Origin: Chionis minor
Taxonomy: Eukaryota; Chordata; Aves; Charadriiformes; Chionididae
Length of the DNA: 64,000 nt
Direction of reading: 5' to 3'
Assembly (NCBI GenBank): GCA_013398295.1
Contig: VZSF01003599.1
Location: 1,216,469-1,280,468, forward strand
In this document: piece by piece, positions 1 to 12,300 of the stretch
Position numbering within the stretch: position 1 is the stretch's first letter
Layout: the number at the start of each line of letters is the position of its first letter
Notes under the pieces: model-generated
Databases searched by the model: none
Told to the model about the DNA's origin: nothing
Seen by the model: only the letters and a program-made list of their open reading frames with translations
Program-made: the position numbers and the translations under genes

Positions 1-741
1 TACGTATCTGAGGTACATAAATCTTTGCCCATTACATAGAGTATTTGGACAGTACAACTTTATTATGAAGTTATCTAGAAATGATTGAAGTACTCTTTGA
101 TCATAAATGTACAGCAGCAGCAGAGACAGCCAAGGGTTCACTTGGAAAGTAATAAGTATCCTGCAGGAGACCGACCTTTGGAGAATTCATACACTCTTTT
201 CCACATTTCCTTGGTCTATATACAGCTTTAGAGCAAAGGGAAGACAGACACACGGGATGGAAGGGACAATCCATACTTCTAGAGTTTACAAACCTAGCCT
301 GTCCTTTGCAGCGCTTCATTTCCATGTCATTTATTTTAAGGCAAATAATGACCTAATAACTGATGGATAAATATGATAACGCCAAAGCTGAATTGAACAC
401 CGAATACTGTCAATTGCTACAGCAAGATCAGAAGCAGTGCAAAGCACCTGATGAATCCTGCTCATAAAATTCTTCTCATCAACACATGCTCCCAGGAGGA
501 TGCCCAAAAGACACAGTTAACCCAGTTCTGTACTACTGGACAGTCACAGACTTAATTATTCATTCTCTCGGCACAGGTCACGCCGAACACGATACAGGCA
601 CCAGACTGTAATCCGTGTGGTAGCAAACACAGTGCAACACGTGCCGCCTGGCCCCAGGAGCCTGCAGCAGGATTATAAAAGAACAGAGCAAGACTGTCCA
701 GAGACACTTAGGGAAGCACAGGGATGATATCAGGTAGGGCA
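1..741. other. Unique AT-rich sequence, no gene seen
   Basis: No exon-like block, repeat family or RNA gene could be supported here. The open frames present are short, lack convincing splice signals and look like chance. The stretch could be intronic or intergenic. Confidence 0.6.
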
Positions 742-781
742 AGACACGTGGGTCTAGGCAGAGACACGTGGGTCTAGGCAG
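742..781. repeat. 20-bp perfect tandem duplication with two CACGTG boxes
   Basis: Two exact, adjacent copies of a 20-bp unit (742-761 and 762-781) each contain CACGTG, the canonical E-box bound by MYC/MAX, USF and CLOCK-type bHLH proteins. The second copy also begins an inverted repeat: GTGGGTCT at 768-775 and AGACCCAC at 780-787 around a 4-nt spacer. The exactness suggests a recent slippage duplication. Whether the paired E-boxes are bound is inference. Confidence 0.85.
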
Positions 782-787
782 ACCCAC

Positions 788-3700
788 CAGCTACGTAAAC
801 TGTCAAGGAGCTTGGAGAGTGTTTAAGGAAGATAAGGATATGACGTCGCAACTTTCTCAGGAATATGTTTAAAATCTGAAGAATAATCTAAGAGAAAACC
901 TAGAAGCAGCTTTGAAAAAATCTAAGTGGTCACAATGAGCCGGCCTCATTAGCCAAGTGAACACAGCAATGGCTATCCCGAAGTAGGTAAGGGTAAAAAC
1001 AGGTGTGGGAATATCCTTTAAAACTCTGATTTAGCTCTTCTAATTAAATGGGTTCTGAGTCCATTTGAAACTTTAAGTCCTTTAAATCCCATCACGTCGA
1101 ATACCGTCCAGTGTTTAAACTCAGTTGCCGAAGATGGAATTACAATAGAAAAAGTATCTGGTTAGTTATACTACATGAACTACCTGGGTTTTTTTCCTCT
1201 TCACTTTATTTATAATATTTAAACTTAAAAAAGCCTATGATATCAACTTTTTCCTGTTAAGAATTTCAACTAGATGCCAGACAGACCCACAATTCAGAAA
1301 CACTTTCAGGTGCAACACATGGTGACATATAATTTCCTGATCCATTGGAGAGCTACTCAAGTCCTCTGCTATATTATGTGCTCTCCTTGCTACCAAAGCA
1401 AACAATTGGCTTTAAATCACGGCACTGCTAAACCAAAACACTCTGGACAAGCAGGTTTTATTGTTAAAGGCTTGTGATGTCTTTTTCTTACAGTAATAAA
1501 ATACTTGGAAAACTTCAGAAGCGCCACAAATGGGTTCAGAATTAATATTGTCGTGTAATTTATAATCTCGTTTTCATTGTAATAAGGATTAACTAAATGA
1601 CCCCTGGTGTCTAATTAACCTAAAGGTATGGGCATAAAGTATCCTTTCATCTCTGGATTGTGAAAGTCAACTCCAGTATTCATATCTTAGCTTTCCACTC
1701 CCACGCTTAGTCACCCTGGTTGATACTGGGGTCCTTCAGAGCTCCGCAGGAAGCTTTAAGGCTGGGGACTGGTTTTGTGGATTAGGGTTTGCGCAATACA
1801 CACCGAGCAGTGGTTTACACAGGAATTAACACATGAAGGACCCAAATTACGAAGCTCCCAGTGGGAAATCTGCAACGTGAATAAGACTGGAAAATCTAAG
1901 TCAATAAGCCAATTAGAAGGTCTAGAATAAATTTGCCATATAATTATTTTATTGCAACCGTGGCATGGCATTCTCCATAGACTCTCCATCTTCTTATAAC
2001 ATTATGTATAAGTTAGCCTCTGCACGTTCCTAATTTCCGGGCACTCAAGTAAATGATGGGTAATGAATATATTACCGGTATTATTGTTTTATGTGTTACA
2101 GTGGTGGCAAAAGCTGAGTACTAGTGATTAAATGTAGGAAATTAAAAGCTGCTGTCAACAGCTTCTTTCTCTCTCTAAAGGTTTTATTTCTTCACCAGTC
2201 TTGCTCCTGTTGCTTTAAGCAGGAAAAATGCTGTGGTAGTGATTTCTTTATTAGAAATGTCAATAGGGTCTGCCAAACTTTAATCAGCTCACTTGGCTGT
2301 TAGACCAGACTGGCATAAACTTTCTCTATGAAATAAATGCCTGCCTTATTGAGCTTACTATTAAAATACTGCAAAGGCTCCCAACACGTTGAATGCAGCA
2401 TTATCTAACTATCAGTTTGAATCTAAAATATGTTAATCCCCAGAGACTGAGAACTACTGCTGTCAAAGATTTCAGCCAGTACTGGCGACCTTCACAATTC
2501 AAACTCTCCTCTTGCTCAATTTTTAAATAAATGTGGGCAAGATTTTTTTTCCCCCTTCTATGTTTATACATTTAAAGCTCCTATGTCCACTAATTCAAAA
2601 CCAGCCGTAGGTAACCTGCCAAGCAGCAACCTCTGAGAAGAGCTGAGAAAGCCGTCACTTCACAACTTTGAAGTTGACTGATCCGCTTTCTTACTGTGAT
2701 CCCAGAGGTATTAATTCCTCAGTGAGAAAGTCTGCCACAACAGTCCGGCCTAAGACTTGACAGATTTATCTTCTATTGGTCACTCTGGAACCAGATAAGA
2801 AATAGGCAGAAAATTCTCTTCTCTTTGTCTGTTCTGTATCACCACTGCTGAACAGCAGCGAAAGGAGAAACCGGAGAAACCATGGAAAAAAGGGAGAAAA
2901 ATTTCACTTCCGTTTGGTCAAGATTATTAAAGAAACTAATGATACACATGCCTGACTGGGGACACTGTGACTGAACTTTTTATTCCACCTCCCCCTTGAC
3001 CCCCAGAAAATAGTATTTAAACATTTCTGAAAATCAGATCTCGGTTCAGTTTCTAGTTTGGAAAATTCAAATTTGATGCGACCAAAATCACTACTCGCCT
3101 CAGAATATCTTTGTCTCGTTTATTATAAGACCCTACATTATTCTAGTGCTCCCAGGCTGCCTGCCCAAGCAGCACTAGTCTCAGCAGCAGTCCAATCCAA
3201 AGCATGTGTAAGTCTAGGGGAATCTGTTGACTTAGCCGGTGTTTTATCCAGCCTTTTCCGTAAATCAGTGTTACCCTATTAAGCAATGGACGTCCAATGA
3301 CTTACTCTAGCCAAAGATCTTTACCAGTATCTCTTGACATAAAGTCCTCGTTGCCAGGATTCCATAGCTTGCATCTCATACTTGTTCTTTTTTCAGTTTT
3401 TCCCTCATCTTAACTTGAAACATGATCTTAAGTCCATCCCTCCAATGGACTAATTTTAAATAAACATTTAAAGAAAGTATTGCTGAATTTCAAGCAAGTG
3501 TTCGAGTCCTACCAATGCCAGTAAGATTTGAGACTTTACTTAAATATTTCAGTGAATCGGCAGCTAGGGAAGGGATACAATGGGTGTTGTAGGTCAGCCT
3601 TATAGAGGTAGGTTGCCAAGACAGCCGTATAGTAATTATGCAAAATCCACACTCCTAAAACTTCCTGTAGAGCAAAATGAGGTCTCTCTTCTTGACTAAC

Positions 3701-4585
3701 CCTACCAGCCTGTGATGCTCTGTGAAGGGCATTCACTCCTTCTTTCTTTAGCTTTACCATAGTTTTATCTATTGCCTACAAGAGGAATATTAATTACACT
3801 GACTGATCTCCCACCTCCTCTTGTGTCGTAGCAAGAGTAATCAAGAGAAGACTAAGTATGTGCATACTAATGAAATGCAACTAAATAAATGGTGCCAATG
3901 CTAACTGAAGCAATATGTTTTTCTATCCAAAGCCCCATAAAATATTTCAAAAAAAGAACAGAAGCCCAAACAGTTTGTGGGCTTTCAATTTCTTTAAAAC
4001 AGAACAACAGGGGCAGAGAGAAAGAAGTTGTGAATTTCACCACACAAACTTTATTGTTTGAGACTGGGTTGTTTGAGGTCGACCTAAAAGAAGGAAATGT
4101 CATCTTTCAGCCTTGGTATATTCTTCCTAGCTACTCATTTCCTGCAAGACACTAAGAAGGAATCATGACAGATGACTCCTCTGCACTATCCGTATGGCCC
4201 AGTTTTACAGCAGAGATCAGAAAATTTATTGGATTTTGCCTGAAAAAGAGACAGCATGTAATAACCCTTGTCTAGGAAGGATAAATAACATGCTGAGTGG
4301 AGGTAGAAAAGCACCTTATCTGTTAATTGTAAGGAAAACTGTAAAATCAATATGGATATAACAGTCAAAGCAAGTTTCAAATTTCTATTGAGGTCTGAGC
4401 AATGGAACAGTGCCCATCGCCAAGAAAGAGGTCACTCCTGTCATCTTCCAAGTCGACAACACGCTGCCGGTTAGTACTCTCTCCCACATTTTCATCACGT
4501 GGATGTTTAATTTGTGTAATGACTTTCCTCGACTGTCTGCAGTGGTAGCGGCTAGAGCATCTCATGGAACTCAGGTGTGTTGATT
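788..4585. other. Unique AT-rich sequence, no gene seen
   Basis: This stretch has homopolymer-poor, AT-rich unique sequence. Several frames of 60-80 codons occur on both strands, but none has both a good acceptor and a good donor, and none resembles a known family. I see no transposon or structural RNA. Confidence 0.55.
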
Positions 4586-4617
4586 CCCAGTTCCCTGGCA
4601 TGTGCCAGGGCACTGGG
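4586..4617. repeat. 32-nt near-perfect inverted repeat
   Basis: The inner arms CCCTGGCA (4593-4600) and TGCCAGGG (4603-4610) flank a 2-nt centre. After one mismatched pair (4592/4611) the arms continue with CCCAGT (4586-4591) and ACTGGG (4612-4617). The DNA could extrude as a cruciform, or act as a dyad site for a dimeric factor. The TGGC/GCCA core resembles an NFI dyad, but with 4 rather than 5 intervening bases. It is too short and tight-looped for a typical pre-miRNA. Confidence 0.85.
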
Positions 4618-7159
4618 TTACACACTTCTTTATACTTAGCTTTTACAGAGAACTACTTGTTTCAGGAAGCCAGTTGGTGGGCAGGGTGGGGGAAGAAGGA
4701 ATAAAAAAGCAGCATCTCTATTCTTATAAATTCCTACTCTCTTTGCTCAAAGCAACAAAACAGTAACATCTCCCTACCTCTGCTGGTTCCTCCTCTTTCA
4801 CTCATTCCCCAAAGAACTCCCAAACTCCAATGCAGCTGGATAACTGCATTCCAAAACCCTCAAATTCCAGAGCACCGCTTTTCTCCACTGCTTGAGTGCT
4901 CTGCCTTTTCCACAGCAGAGAAGTAGTTTAGTTCCTTCTATCCTTCTGCTAACCCTAAGGCAAAGGAACTGCTAGTGGTGGCCCCCAGAAAAGAGATGAT
5001 CTGAGAGTGAACTTATTGCCTGAGGGATAGGGATCATCACATTAAATCACTACATGCTTTGCATATCATGTTACAAATTGACATTTTATTGTGGCTCATT
5101 CAGTACTAAGCTCTCTAAACCAGATAGGGAACAGGAGAAAATATGAAAAATATATCATCAGAGCCATTAAAGAGCTTCCAACGCATATAGGAACGTGACA
5201 ACCTAAGTGCCTTCAGCAGCAGCACATTTGCATTAAGACCCTGCAAAAGCTCCTGCAATTTTGGACAGGCAGAAAACGAGCACAAAGCTCCCAGTGAGAA
5301 GATGTATACTGAATTAATTCATTAAATGTTGTTTCTCTGACCAAAAAACATTCAAATGTTTTAACCTAATGCATCCGGTACAGTTAATTACCTGAGAAGG
5401 AATTTGGATACTGCACCAAGAAAAGAGGAAATAGAATGTTCTAAATAAAGCATGACTATAAAGGGGGTGGAAATCACAACTTTCCTTACGTATAAACAAT
5501 GGTTTCTTCACTAGGATTTATTGAAGTGGGAAATTGTATAAATTCTAAATTAAGCACCAGAAGCTATTCACACTGTCCTTTAAATAAAGTTAAGCACACA
5601 GTCAGATCTTTGGCAAACAAATTAATGTTATAAGTGAACACAGCAAAGTAATTTTTGAAGAGTTCTGTGTCTTGATCTACACAGAATAAGGGGGTTTGGT
5701 TGAGTTTTGGGTGGGAGTCGGGAAAACTTTTCCTATTCCAAAATCACAATCTAGAAAAAAAAAAATTAAAAAAATAGCCTAGTTGAAGTTTTCCTGGGAC
5801 TTTTAACTTTAAGAGTATATTCCATTTGAATCTGCCCCACATGTACCAACATTTAACATTTAAATTAAGTTTAGTAAAATTTGGTTGTATGATTAAAGCC
5901 ACACAAGAAGCTGAATGCGTATACATTTTTTCAGGTGTGTGCTAGATGTAGTTTCCATTTTCAAATTAGGCTAATTGCAAAAATCAAAGCAACTGGACTA
6001 TCATTGATCCAAAGACTTTACATGTGCCAAAACTGAACAGCCATTAATGTAGTCACAGGGATGATTAAGTAAATAAAACATTTTAACTATTCTGTTTCTT
6101 CAGTCATCCTGGCATGTAAAGTTGACCAAAGATAAACCCAATTAATTTAACAATAGCACTAATTATTCCTTTTGAAATGGAAAACGCCTGCATACACAAC
6201 AGTCCTCAAAATTAATTGTCTTAATTCCTACTAACTGTGAGGTGGTATGAAATAATTCCTTTGACCCAGCTGCTGTTATTAAATTAATTACACTTCTAGT
6301 TTCTATTAAAGGGAGTTAGGGAAGAATAAGGAGGTTCAGTATAAATACCCTAACAAATAAAAAGGTATTAAAAAGGTAGGTGTACTTTTTTAGCCTCTGG
6401 GAAATAAAAGATTACTTTCCAAACTGTTGCTTGCAAAACTTGGCCTTGAAGTCTGAGCCACGTCTTGATGCCATTACAGGGTCAAAGAAATACAGAATAG
6501 GATCCATGACAGACAAAAATGCTTGTTACTAAATTATTCCAAGCAAATGAAGAAACTCGGAATCATCTGTTGGTTTGACTCTAGGGAGCGAAAATACCAG
6601 GCAAGGCAAACCCGTCCATTACTTCGACTTGCCACACAGAACACAACAAGACAAATGCTGCGCTGGCTGCTGAGGCACAGGAACAGTTATCAAAACCATC
6701 TGTATTTTTGGCAGTGCCAGCACATATATCATAAAATGTCCTCTCTCTCTCATTTCAAGTTTGCCACGTTTCGTAAAACAAAATGCAACAACGTCATTTT
6801 TTTTAAAATTCAGATTTCATTATGTTGCAAGCCAATCTATCATTTATTTGCCTAAATTAAGATTGCCTTTACTTAAACACTCTCTCCAGATAACAAGCAC
6901 TAGCCATTTTTGTTAGGTAATGTTTTCCCTTTGTTTCAGACCCTTTCCATCTGTTCAGTTGTTTACTGACAGAGGAAACCAATTTCAAGGCAGACAGCGA
7001 TACTGAACTGAATATCTTTTCACATTTTGTGTGTGATTTTTTTCTTTTATGGCTTCCCAAAACAATATATTTGTTCAGCTACGGTCTAACGGTAGCAAGA
7101 GGGCAGGGCCTTTTTTGATTTTTTTGAATAATACTTTAACGTAGAAATCTTGTTGTGGT
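4618..7159. other. Unique AT-rich sequence with possible conserved element
   Basis: No gene is visible. The part near 6060-6300 is rich in TAATTA/ATTAAT cores and in balanced AT text of the kind often seen in vertebrate conserved non-coding elements. This is a visual impression and cannot be confirmed without alignment. Short A-rich runs occur at about 5755-5776. Confidence 0.45.
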
Positions 7160-7371
7160 TATATCTTCGGCAAAACTTCATCACAATGTAATAAAGATTC
7201 AGTCTCACAATCCTTAGCAAATTCACGATCAGACCCAAAGAGAAGAAGACAACAAAGTCTTTCATACTCTGTACTTAACTGCTTGTGTTTGATAAATGAG
7301 GACTCCAAAGTCAGCAAAGTAGCATCCATGTCAATAATGGGAGGACTTGTTTGCACAAACCTCTCAACCAC
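7160..7371 (-). other. Unrecognised 70-codon open frame, possible exon or gene relic
   Basis: The minus-strand frame is open for about 70 codons and ends with TAA. Its translation is well mixed, with a leucine-rich stretch (LLTLESS...), a CCLLLF patch and an acidic end (DREFAKDCETE), and it has no low complexity. The frame is closed just upstream by TAG, and the sequence before it on that strand is purine-rich, so there is no good acceptor at its start. A terminal exon would have to begin inside it. A candidate AATAAA lies about 310 bp downstream on the minus strand. I do not recognise a family, and chance is the leading alternative. Confidence 0.15.
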
Positions 7372-9180
7372 CTACTTCTCTGAATTCTGCTTCTCTTTTT
7401 TCCCCCTCAGTCTACTAAACATATAGACATCTTTGGCTACATTTATAGAACATACAGCAACACATCCACATAGCTAAAAAAGTAAAAGAAACCAGCATTA
7501 TCCACTATCAGCTACGGGGGACTCAATCCACTTTCCTAATCACAAGCAACAAGAACAGCCGGATGGTTCTGTTCTTTTTTAACCTGTTTTTTCCCATGGA
7601 AATGATCTTACAGAGGCAAATTGTCAGTTCATTTGTCTGTCAGTCCCGTCCCGACAGCGTCAGTGCCAATTCAGCAAGAGACGTTGCCCACTTGTTCTCA
7701 GTGAGGGAATACGGGAAGGAGCCGGGATTCCAGGAGAAGGATGTTAGGAATGTATAATGCTAGCAGCACTGCAGAAGGGCACAAGGATGAAAAAATGTAA
7801 GACACAAACCCAAAGCAAACTAAGTTTGCAAAGTTCTGCTGCTTACAGAAGGACCAGTTTACTTTTCGGAGGGAGCTAAGCCACTATGCTGTCACAGTTC
7901 TGATCTTCAAACACTCTACGGGATGCGATTATTTGAGATGGAAAAAGCCAAATTAGTGGTTTTTTCAATCCCAGAACCCACATTAGCATGCATTTTTACT
8001 AATATCTTGGAAAACATGCTATTTGGTTGTCACCAATTTGTTACTTCTATGTTCACCTGGGGAAAAAAATTTACAAAGTTCATTCTTTCCTGCCGTCCAT
8101 TTCACATTCAACCAGGAATGTCATTCTTTTTCCCCCACTAACGCTTTATCAGTCATGCTTTCCTGTTCTCCAAAAGACTGAAAAATAGCACTGAACCAAA
8201 CTTACTAGCCATCAACAAAAACAAGTTTGCTATTCCGTTTGGGGGAATATTTTTCATGTAGTTCTCTTTCTCACTTTTCCCTTCCTAGGGCAAGTGTTTG
8301 GGAAAGCTTATTTTACAGGCTTCTTTGCCAGCCAGACATCTTAATCACACGGACTGTCCCATTTTCTGCTGGATCTTCTTTTATTTAGTTTTCATAATCT
8401 TCTAAAAGAATTTGAATGCTACCTTGTAAAACAAGAATGCCTCGCTGCCAGGATGGGTATTATACTTTCTGGCATACGCATTTGGATAGAAGTTCGACAA
8501 AGGCACAGACAATATACATCAAGATCTATTCCAGTAACCCGTTAGAAATGGTACAGGAAATTTCTTCTTCATCTCATATCCAAACCATTTTGCAAAGTAT
8601 TTGTGCAGAAATGCCTTATCATTCAACTTGGCATGTTGACATCTGCACAGCATTTTAACCAGAACAACTTTTGATCTCTGCCTTTCAACCTCAGACTGAA
8701 AATATTTTACACTCCCATCCCTTTCAGCACGCTTAGTCTCCATGGAGACTAGCGGACTATCACTTTTTTCCCTTTTTTTTTTTTTNCCATGGCCATATGC
8801 CACTTAAGTGCAAATGCAGTGAAATTTTCATGGGCTTTACACTCCATTTCAGTAGGATTATAGGTCAGTGAACCTTGAACAGGGAGAGCTAAATGCGGTG
8901 CCTCCTGATAGACTATAAAAGCGAAGTTAACGCGCCTAAGGAAAAGATTCAGCGAAAACCAATAGTTAAGTACAGGGCTGTTAGACTGGCTGCAGAATCA
9001 TGTCCACTATATCTCTCTATTTATGTTTTATAAGCCTTCCATCCAAGGACTTAAAAGCTTTTATACACACTAAGCATGTAATGCTTAATATTATCACCTC
9101 AGTCTTAGGAGCTAGACAGTATTACTGTCCCCGTCTTATACGTGCTAAAACTAAGCGATGGCTGTATCATCACTTCTCTG
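7372..9180. other. Unique sequence, one unresolved base
   Basis: No gene is supported. A run of 13 T (8773-8785) ends in the single N of the window at 8786, most likely an assembly or sequencing problem at the homopolymer. One minus-strand frame crosses the N and should be disregarded. Confidence 0.6.
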
Positions 9181-9306
9181 AGGCCACACGGAGCGCGACG
9201 GCGCTGACTTCCAGCTGCTGCTGGCAGGGCCATACCCGCGGACTCGCAGGGGTCACCGAACCCTCGCCGCCTACGGCGGCTCCTCCCGGCACTCGCGTCA
9301 GATTTT
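9181..9306. promoter_or_regulatory. Small CpG-dense pocket
   Basis: About 16 CpG dinucleotides fall in roughly 125 nt, in a window that is otherwise strongly CpG-depleted. The pocket includes GCGCG, CCGCGG and a GCCGCC/GGCGGC inverted repeat at 9266-9280. It is shorter than a classical CpG island, and I see no TATA box or obvious first exon beside it. It may be an unmethylated promoter or enhancer core, or simply GC-rich drift. GC-rich text continues more weakly to about 9500. Confidence 0.5.
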
Positions 9307-12300
9307 CAATAAGCCATTTTGGGGGACTAGCACAAGTATTTCTCTCGCACCGGTTCCTGGCAGTTTAGATGCCCGAAGCAGCTCCCTGTACAGCCAGACC
9401 ACACAGGAGCAGCGGGGGGAAGGCACAGCCGGTGACACCGCATCCTCACGGCAGAGCCAAGCCCAGTGTCCGACTCCCAGCCCCTCGCCTCTGCCCTCGG
9501 CTAGTAAATCTTGTTCTACGCTCCGCTGCACTAGTCCTCTTTTCTTTCCTAAACATTCTGGTTGTCCTCATGAATTATTATTTAGCTACCGACACGTTCA
9601 CCTGTACTAGCCAGCCTCAAGTGATCACTGCTATTCTTCGGATATCACATTATAAGACATCTTCAAGACATCATGCCTTGAAGAGCTCACGATTTTAACA
9701 CGGCAAACAAAGAATAGGAAGGTTGTCATAGACCAGCCCTCCCCTCTTACAAATCTGCAGATGAGACACACAATTTCTTAACTAACTTAAGCTCTAAATA
9801 AGTTGTGGGCACTGTGACCTGTGTCCTGCATAAGCACGTTAAGTTACCTGTGTTAAGAATACAGCAACACTTCTATTTGGTAACTGAATATATGCAATGA
9901 CAATAACTCAGCTCAGCCAATATTCCTTTTTGCCACTGGAAATAGTTACGTTACGCAAACTCGCTGACAACAGTATATACAAAGACTTCATTTTCCTTTA
10001 AAACAATCAGCCTTCTCTGCCTATGCAATGGGAACAGCAAATGACACTTCTGTCCCAAAACACCTTACAAGATTCAACAGTTGCTGCGGGCCAGCAGTCT
10101 TTTGTTACCATCTTGCATTCTTCTTTTTCTTGTCTTTATTAAAAAAAAAAAAAAACAATAAAAGAAAGCACGAAAGAGTAAAACCTACCAGTCTTGGTAC
10201 TTTTTGTGAAATGGACCAAGAAGAATTTGGAATTAAAATCCCATTTTTCTGTCGGAGAAAGACCCTGACACCAAAACATGTTCCTCCTCTCTGCCCTTCT
10301 TAACATATTAATTGGGGTTGTACTCTCAAGTGCTTGCAGAAATGCACAGAGGAAAAGCTATTGACTATGTGATTTTGAAGAGGGATGAGGTGATAGTGCT
10401 TTGCTCTGTATACTGTATGTGAATCAAGCCAGGATCTATACAAAAGAAGCAATGGGGCTGATCAATCTTTATTCCCAGACAATCAAGCAAAGCTGCATCT
10501 TCAAGTCCCTTTCCTGACAGCTCATAAAACGACGGTATTGATCACAATGCCTAAATTTGTAGTTTTGACAATAAAAGCAATTTGTTTAGGGAGGGAAATA
10601 GCTATATGAGGTGAACGCATGTGGTTTATTAACTTTCAGAAATAATTCTTCTGAGCAATAATGTGAAAGTTTAGACAGAACTTTTTAACCTTGAAGATTT
10701 GACTTCCATTTTTCCCTACCACGACATTTTCCTCTTGAGAAAATTTCTATTTTAGATTTTGGAGCCAAAGAGAGGTAGCAAGGCGTGCCTCCGTGCCACA
10801 GCTAATGTTTGTACGCTCTTCAAAGTGAACACTGTTATTTCACCATGGCTCAGGTAGAACGGTGGGGTTCAGACAGTATTAACCTCTGAAGCGCTTGTTC
10901 CACCTTGTCTAGTGTTGTCCCTTCCCATAAAGCAGAATCAAGTCCCGCTGTTGTACCCGACAGGTATTTAACCAGCCTGATGCCTCTCAAACTCCAGATA
11001 CATTACCCGCTTCCACGCTCCGAGTCAGCTGCACTTTGCATCCTCCTGAGAAACTGAGGGAGGAGAACAAAAATTTCCTGGCTGGAGGTGCAAGCAAGAA
11101 ACTTCCTCCCCTCAGAGGACCAGGCACTGGGAATTACCACCGCTTGTCCCAAGCCCGTACAGCTCCTCTGCCCTGAGCCCCTTTGTCCAGGGGTCTCTGG
11201 AGCAACCCCACCACGTGTGCCATGGCCCCTTTCGGCTTCGGCCGGCGGCTGTCCTCTGACTGGGGTTGTGCTTTTTCACAGTAGGATTATATTGAACCAT
11301 GTTTTATCAGCTCTCAGCTTTGAGTGTGCTACAAGGAGGCTTGTATTCATAAATACGTCTAATTCATGGAAAAATGAAGAGAGGATTAAAAGGGCAGCTG
11401 CACGGAGTATTGAAGATGTTACCCAGATCAGGACGCAGCTGTAGCTCCTTGTTAAGCAGCCAGGTAGATTCAGTCCTTGGAATTGGGAGCGTTACACTAC
11501 AGCACTCGTGTTCTCTCGTGGAGAACATAGCCCAGCTCTTGTGGAGAACACAGCCCTCCAAACAAACCTCTACCAGCACTGAACAAGAGAGCCAAGAGCA
11601 ATGGAAGTGTCTCCCTTGGATTCCAGTGAAAGGGAATTTTTACACCTGGCTTCCAAAGCCATGGTTTTTAGCTTTTTCCCAGTTCTGCGTCCCGAACAGA
11701 GTATCTCGCTGCCTGGCACCACAGCCTGCGGTCACAGGTCTCAGCTAAGACCCAGCTCCTGGGAGCAGGAGCTGCAGTTGGCTGCGTCTGCGGGGACCCC
11801 GCGGTGGCCAGGTGGCTCTCTGGACCCACGGCACACCACGCTGCAGCAGCTCCAAGGACACGTGCCCTCCAGGAGCTCCCGCAGACGTCTGGTGGTTGCT
11901 GCCGTGACTATCCATCCACCCAGTTCCTGGTTTCCAGCCTTCCCAGCTGGGCTTGGGAAAGACACCGCGGCTGCAGGATTCCCTAGGACTATTTGTATTC
12001 CAGGAGAACTTCCCTGGCTCAGGAAGGGATCCCGGCGATAAAAAGCCTAGAAGATTTGGGAGCACAAAAGTTAAACCACAAATCTAATTACTATTATTCT
12101 AGGCCATAGGCTACACCCACCCAAACGCAGAAGCACTGTCATTCCTGCCCAAGAGCCCAGCTTTAGTTTTCCAGCTTCACACCATTAACATTTTGCTTAG
12201 GCTTCCGCAGCATTTTAGGCTGATAATTCCCCCTTCCTCCTTTTAGGAGACATCAAAGTGGAACCTTTACTGAACTCCAAATCCAGCCTACCTTATTTTT

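Noticed and set aside
11601..12041. 146-codon plus-strand frame, with open frames in other phases and on the other strand
   Set aside because: Simultaneous openness in several frames of a GC-rich patch indicates low stop density rather than coding.
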